Origin: Ectocarpus siliculosus
Lineage: Eukaryota > Sar > Phaeophyceae > Ectocarpales > Ectocarpaceae
Length of the DNA stretch: 64,000 nucleotides
Reading direction: 5' to 3'
Assembly (NCBI GenBank): GCA_000310025.1
Contig: FN649727.1
Location: forward strand, 3,320,516 to 3,384,515
This document shows positions 61,992 to 64,000 of the stretch, piece by piece. The notes under the pieces are model-generated. The model had not been told where the DNA came from, did no database searches, and saw only the letters and a list, made by a program, of their open reading frames with translations. A program made the translations under genes and the position numbers. How positions within the stretch are numbered: position 1 is the stretch's first letter; each line of letters begins with the position of its first letter.

Positions 61992-62615
61992 CTATCGGGA
62001 CAAAAGATACATATCAGGTGTGTGTGTGTCGTTGGCACGTACCAGATTGTCTTCTATGAGCGAGTGACGTGATACCGTACGGACAGTGGCAACAGTGGGA
62101 ATGCTGCTATTGACGAAAACAATCCTAAAGACTACTGCTGATGTTTTCTCCCAACTATTGACGCTTTGCTGGTCATACTCGTACTTGGCCGAGGGGCGAA
62201 ACAAGCATATAAGAAGCGGTGTGTGGCAAAGTGCAACTCTGAACGATGTGTCACCTCTACATCAATGCCGTTACCTGCACTACATACACTATACCCACGG
62301 ACTGTCACTGAACAGGGAGCCATCACCGCAATTTGAAAGTATGGGGAGCATGATCTCGAGACTACGTCAGACAAAGACTGTACTCGCTCATGACAAACCG
62401 TAAGCAAGACTCGATCTGAATTTCTTACGTGGGAGAGAAAGTCGAACATTGACCTGATTGCATGCAACTACAACAACATACTGCTGTACCTACGTTGGCG
62501 CTGAGGCTCGACGTATTCTTGCTGATTAAAGTCTGATTGCCATCTGCAGCAATCTTAGAGAACGCCAACAAAAGTTTGCATTGTATGTTACAGCAAAATG
62601 ATCTCAAAGGGGATA
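61992..62615. other. Upstream region of the WD40 gene
   Basis: Should hold the missing start exon and promoter of the WD40 gene. No clear candidate ATG exon was settled on. Confidence 0.4.
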
Positions 62616-62631
62616 CAGTCGAGGTCCCTCT

Positions 62632-62790
62632 ATAGTGCGGGTTATATAGTGCGGGTGCCCGGTATAATGCGGGTGAAATCGCTTGGCACAACTTAGACCC
62701 CTCTATAGTGCGGGTGCCGCACTATAAGAGGAACCCCGGTATAGTGCGGGTTTGGTCGATCTCAGAAACCTCTATAGTGCGGGTCTGACG
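62632..62790. repeat. Array of TATAGTGCGGGT subterminal repeats
   Basis: Copies at about 62632, 62646, 62662 (TATAATGCGGGT), 62704, 62741 and 62774, plus a reverse copy near 62719. Likely transposase-binding sites (inference). Confidence 0.8.
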
Positions 62791-62919
62791 TCATGACGGC
62801 CTAAATGCGCGGTCAAACCCGTCGACAAGTTCCGCACAACGTACACAAACCTACCCCTAGCGGGATACTGTATACTGTACCCCTACTGGCCACGAGAACA
62901 GCAGCAGCAGAGGCGCACG

Positions 62920-63429
62920 ATGCCATGTGCAGCAGGCGAACTCTGCCATCTCAGCACCCTCACACCTAAAGCCCCCGATGGTCACCAATGCCGAGGAGGA
63001 TGCGGAGGCAGACTGCACGGCATATGCGGCGAGGTGGAGGAAGAAGGCGAAAGCGAAATGAATCGCATCTGTCATACGTGCTTGTCTTCTCAACAAGCCG
63101 CTACGGCTGCCACGGGCAAGCGGAGCAGACGGATCAGGCGGATGACATGACGGCGGCCTTGAAGGGCTTGTCGGTAGAGGGGTGGGAGTCCTCGGATAGC
63201 GAGGAGGAGGAAGAGGAGGAGGATGACGAGGGCGGAAACATCGGAGGCGGGCGTGCGGAGCCACCGCCTTACACGGAACTTTCCCAACGCGTCCCTAGAA
63301 AACTACGCGGCAGGGTGTGGTTTGGACGAGGCCAGCTTCTTGCTCAAGAGGGCGCGGATGTTGATGATCGAAGCGCATGCATCTAAGCCATCTCGTCAGA
63401 CTGACGTCCGGGCGTATTTTGACGCGTAG
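62920..63429 (+). pseudogene. Remnant transposase: N-terminal Cys finger joined to C-terminal domain, frameshifted
   Basis: ATG at 62920 opens MPCAAGELCHLS, followed by HQCRGGCGGRLHGICG and RICHTCLSS, homologous in order to the finger at 33260. The helix-turn-helix and DDD core are absent. An acidic block (SSDSEEEEEEEDDEGG) and PPPYTEL lie in a different frame. SLENYAAGCGLDEASFLL to VRAYFDA, matching the end of the intact transposase (EKCRMSEVSFHLRKAKLAWM), is back in the first frame. Two compensating shifts, or an unrecognised intron, would be needed. This is a non-functional or non-autonomous copy. Confidence 0.75.
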
Positions 63430-64000
63430 ATCAATGAGAGATATTTTGCTGCACGTATGTGTTGCATGAATTACTGTGTGTCGGGATTATTGCGCCTGTG
63501 CGAGTATGCGCCTGTTCTCTCATTGATCAACGTCTTCTCCCCTGTCTTTTCTCCGCGGGTGTCGGCTTTTTTTGTGTTCCTTTATGCACGTGGACTCACT
63601 TGTTCGCTTTGGAATGCTTGTTGGATAATCTCCTGTGGCTTTCATCATACGGTGGTTCCTTGTGATTGTTTTTCAACGTCCACGGAGCCGTCGATGCACT
63701 ATAAAACAATGGGACACCGAACATTAACATTTACAACATGTCGTGGACCAAATATCCTCTCGGCTGTACAGGATTTTGTTTACACCGCTGCTTCACTGCT
63801 GAATTTGCACCACGACCCACGTGTTCTCCTAATACCATTGAGCAAACTCGGGTTTCTTTTCCTGAGGCGGCACTGATACCTATTCAGCCCCTTGTTGGTT
63901 GTATGTACTACAGTGGCACCTTCATAACCGTCGTTATGGCCTTTGTCCTACCCTTTATCCTAGTAATATCGCGAATAGTGCGCATACCCGCACTATTGAG

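Larger units (their letters stand above)
62616..64000 (+). mobile_element. Second pogo-like element, internally deleted, runs off the right edge
   Basis: Begins TA then CAGTCGAGGTCCCTCTATAG (TA at 62614-62615), the same CAGT start as pogo/Tigger elements. The subterminal part has at least five direct copies of TATAGTGCGGGT or close variants plus one inverted copy (CCGCACTATAAGAGG). The window ends inside what looks like the opposite terminal repeat (ACCCGCACTATTGAG). It carries only remnants of the N- and C-terminal transposase domains. Confidence 0.8.

Noticed and set aside
1..64000. CRISPR arrays, bacterial operons, rRNA
   Set aside because: None seen; gene structure is eukaryotic throughout.

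Overview
This is a stretch of eukaryotic nuclear DNA. Every gene is split by GT-AG introns of about 0.1 to 2 kb. Coding exons are GC-rich, introns and spacers are full of poly-C, poly-G and simple repeats, and no bacterial-type operons are seen. Intron size, base composition and protein style (ankyrin/IQ/WW and EF-hand/WW fusions, CAA-encoded glutamine runs) best fit a stramenopile, most likely a brown alga of the Ectocarpus type. That assignment is inference; no marker gene in the window proves it.

Layout. 1-5387 (+): 3' part of an ankyrin/IQ/WW protein gene, open at the left edge. 7478-13135 (-): gene for a WW, fibronectin-III and EF-hand protein, 11 exons reconstructed; an isolated possible zinc-ribbon exon lies upstream at 14104-14235. 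18496-22289 (-): ArfGAP gene, first exon not found. 23322-23940: two related inverted-repeat elements (MITE-like). 25090-30778 (+) and 37767-44822 (+): two paralogous major facilitator transporters with matching exon structure, a tandem duplication. 33112-36981: a pogo/Tigger-like DNA transposon with terminal repeats, TA duplications and a DDD transposase, sitting between the two transporters. 45773-47882 (-): small EF-hand calcium sensor. 48838-52364 (+): unknown four-exon gene. 52640-55857 (+): polyglutamine, IQ-motif protein. 57135-61991 (-): WD40 propeller protein, 10 exons. 62616 to the right edge: a second pogo-like element whose transposase core has been deleted.

Exon models were built by hand by matching donor/acceptor sites with reading-frame phase and domain continuity across junctions. 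Where phases agree at successive junctions (WD40, WW/FN3/EF-hand, ArfGAP and transporter 1) the models are strong; first exons and UTRs are mostly not resolved.

How the genes relate. Several products look like cytoskeletal, calcium or calmodulin-linked proteins (IQ motifs, EF-hands, WW domains), but there is no evidence that they form one pathway. The clearest stories are the transporter duplication and the transposon family: one near-complete copy whose apparent ancestral start codon reads ATA, and one internally deleted copy that keeps the N- and C-terminal domains.
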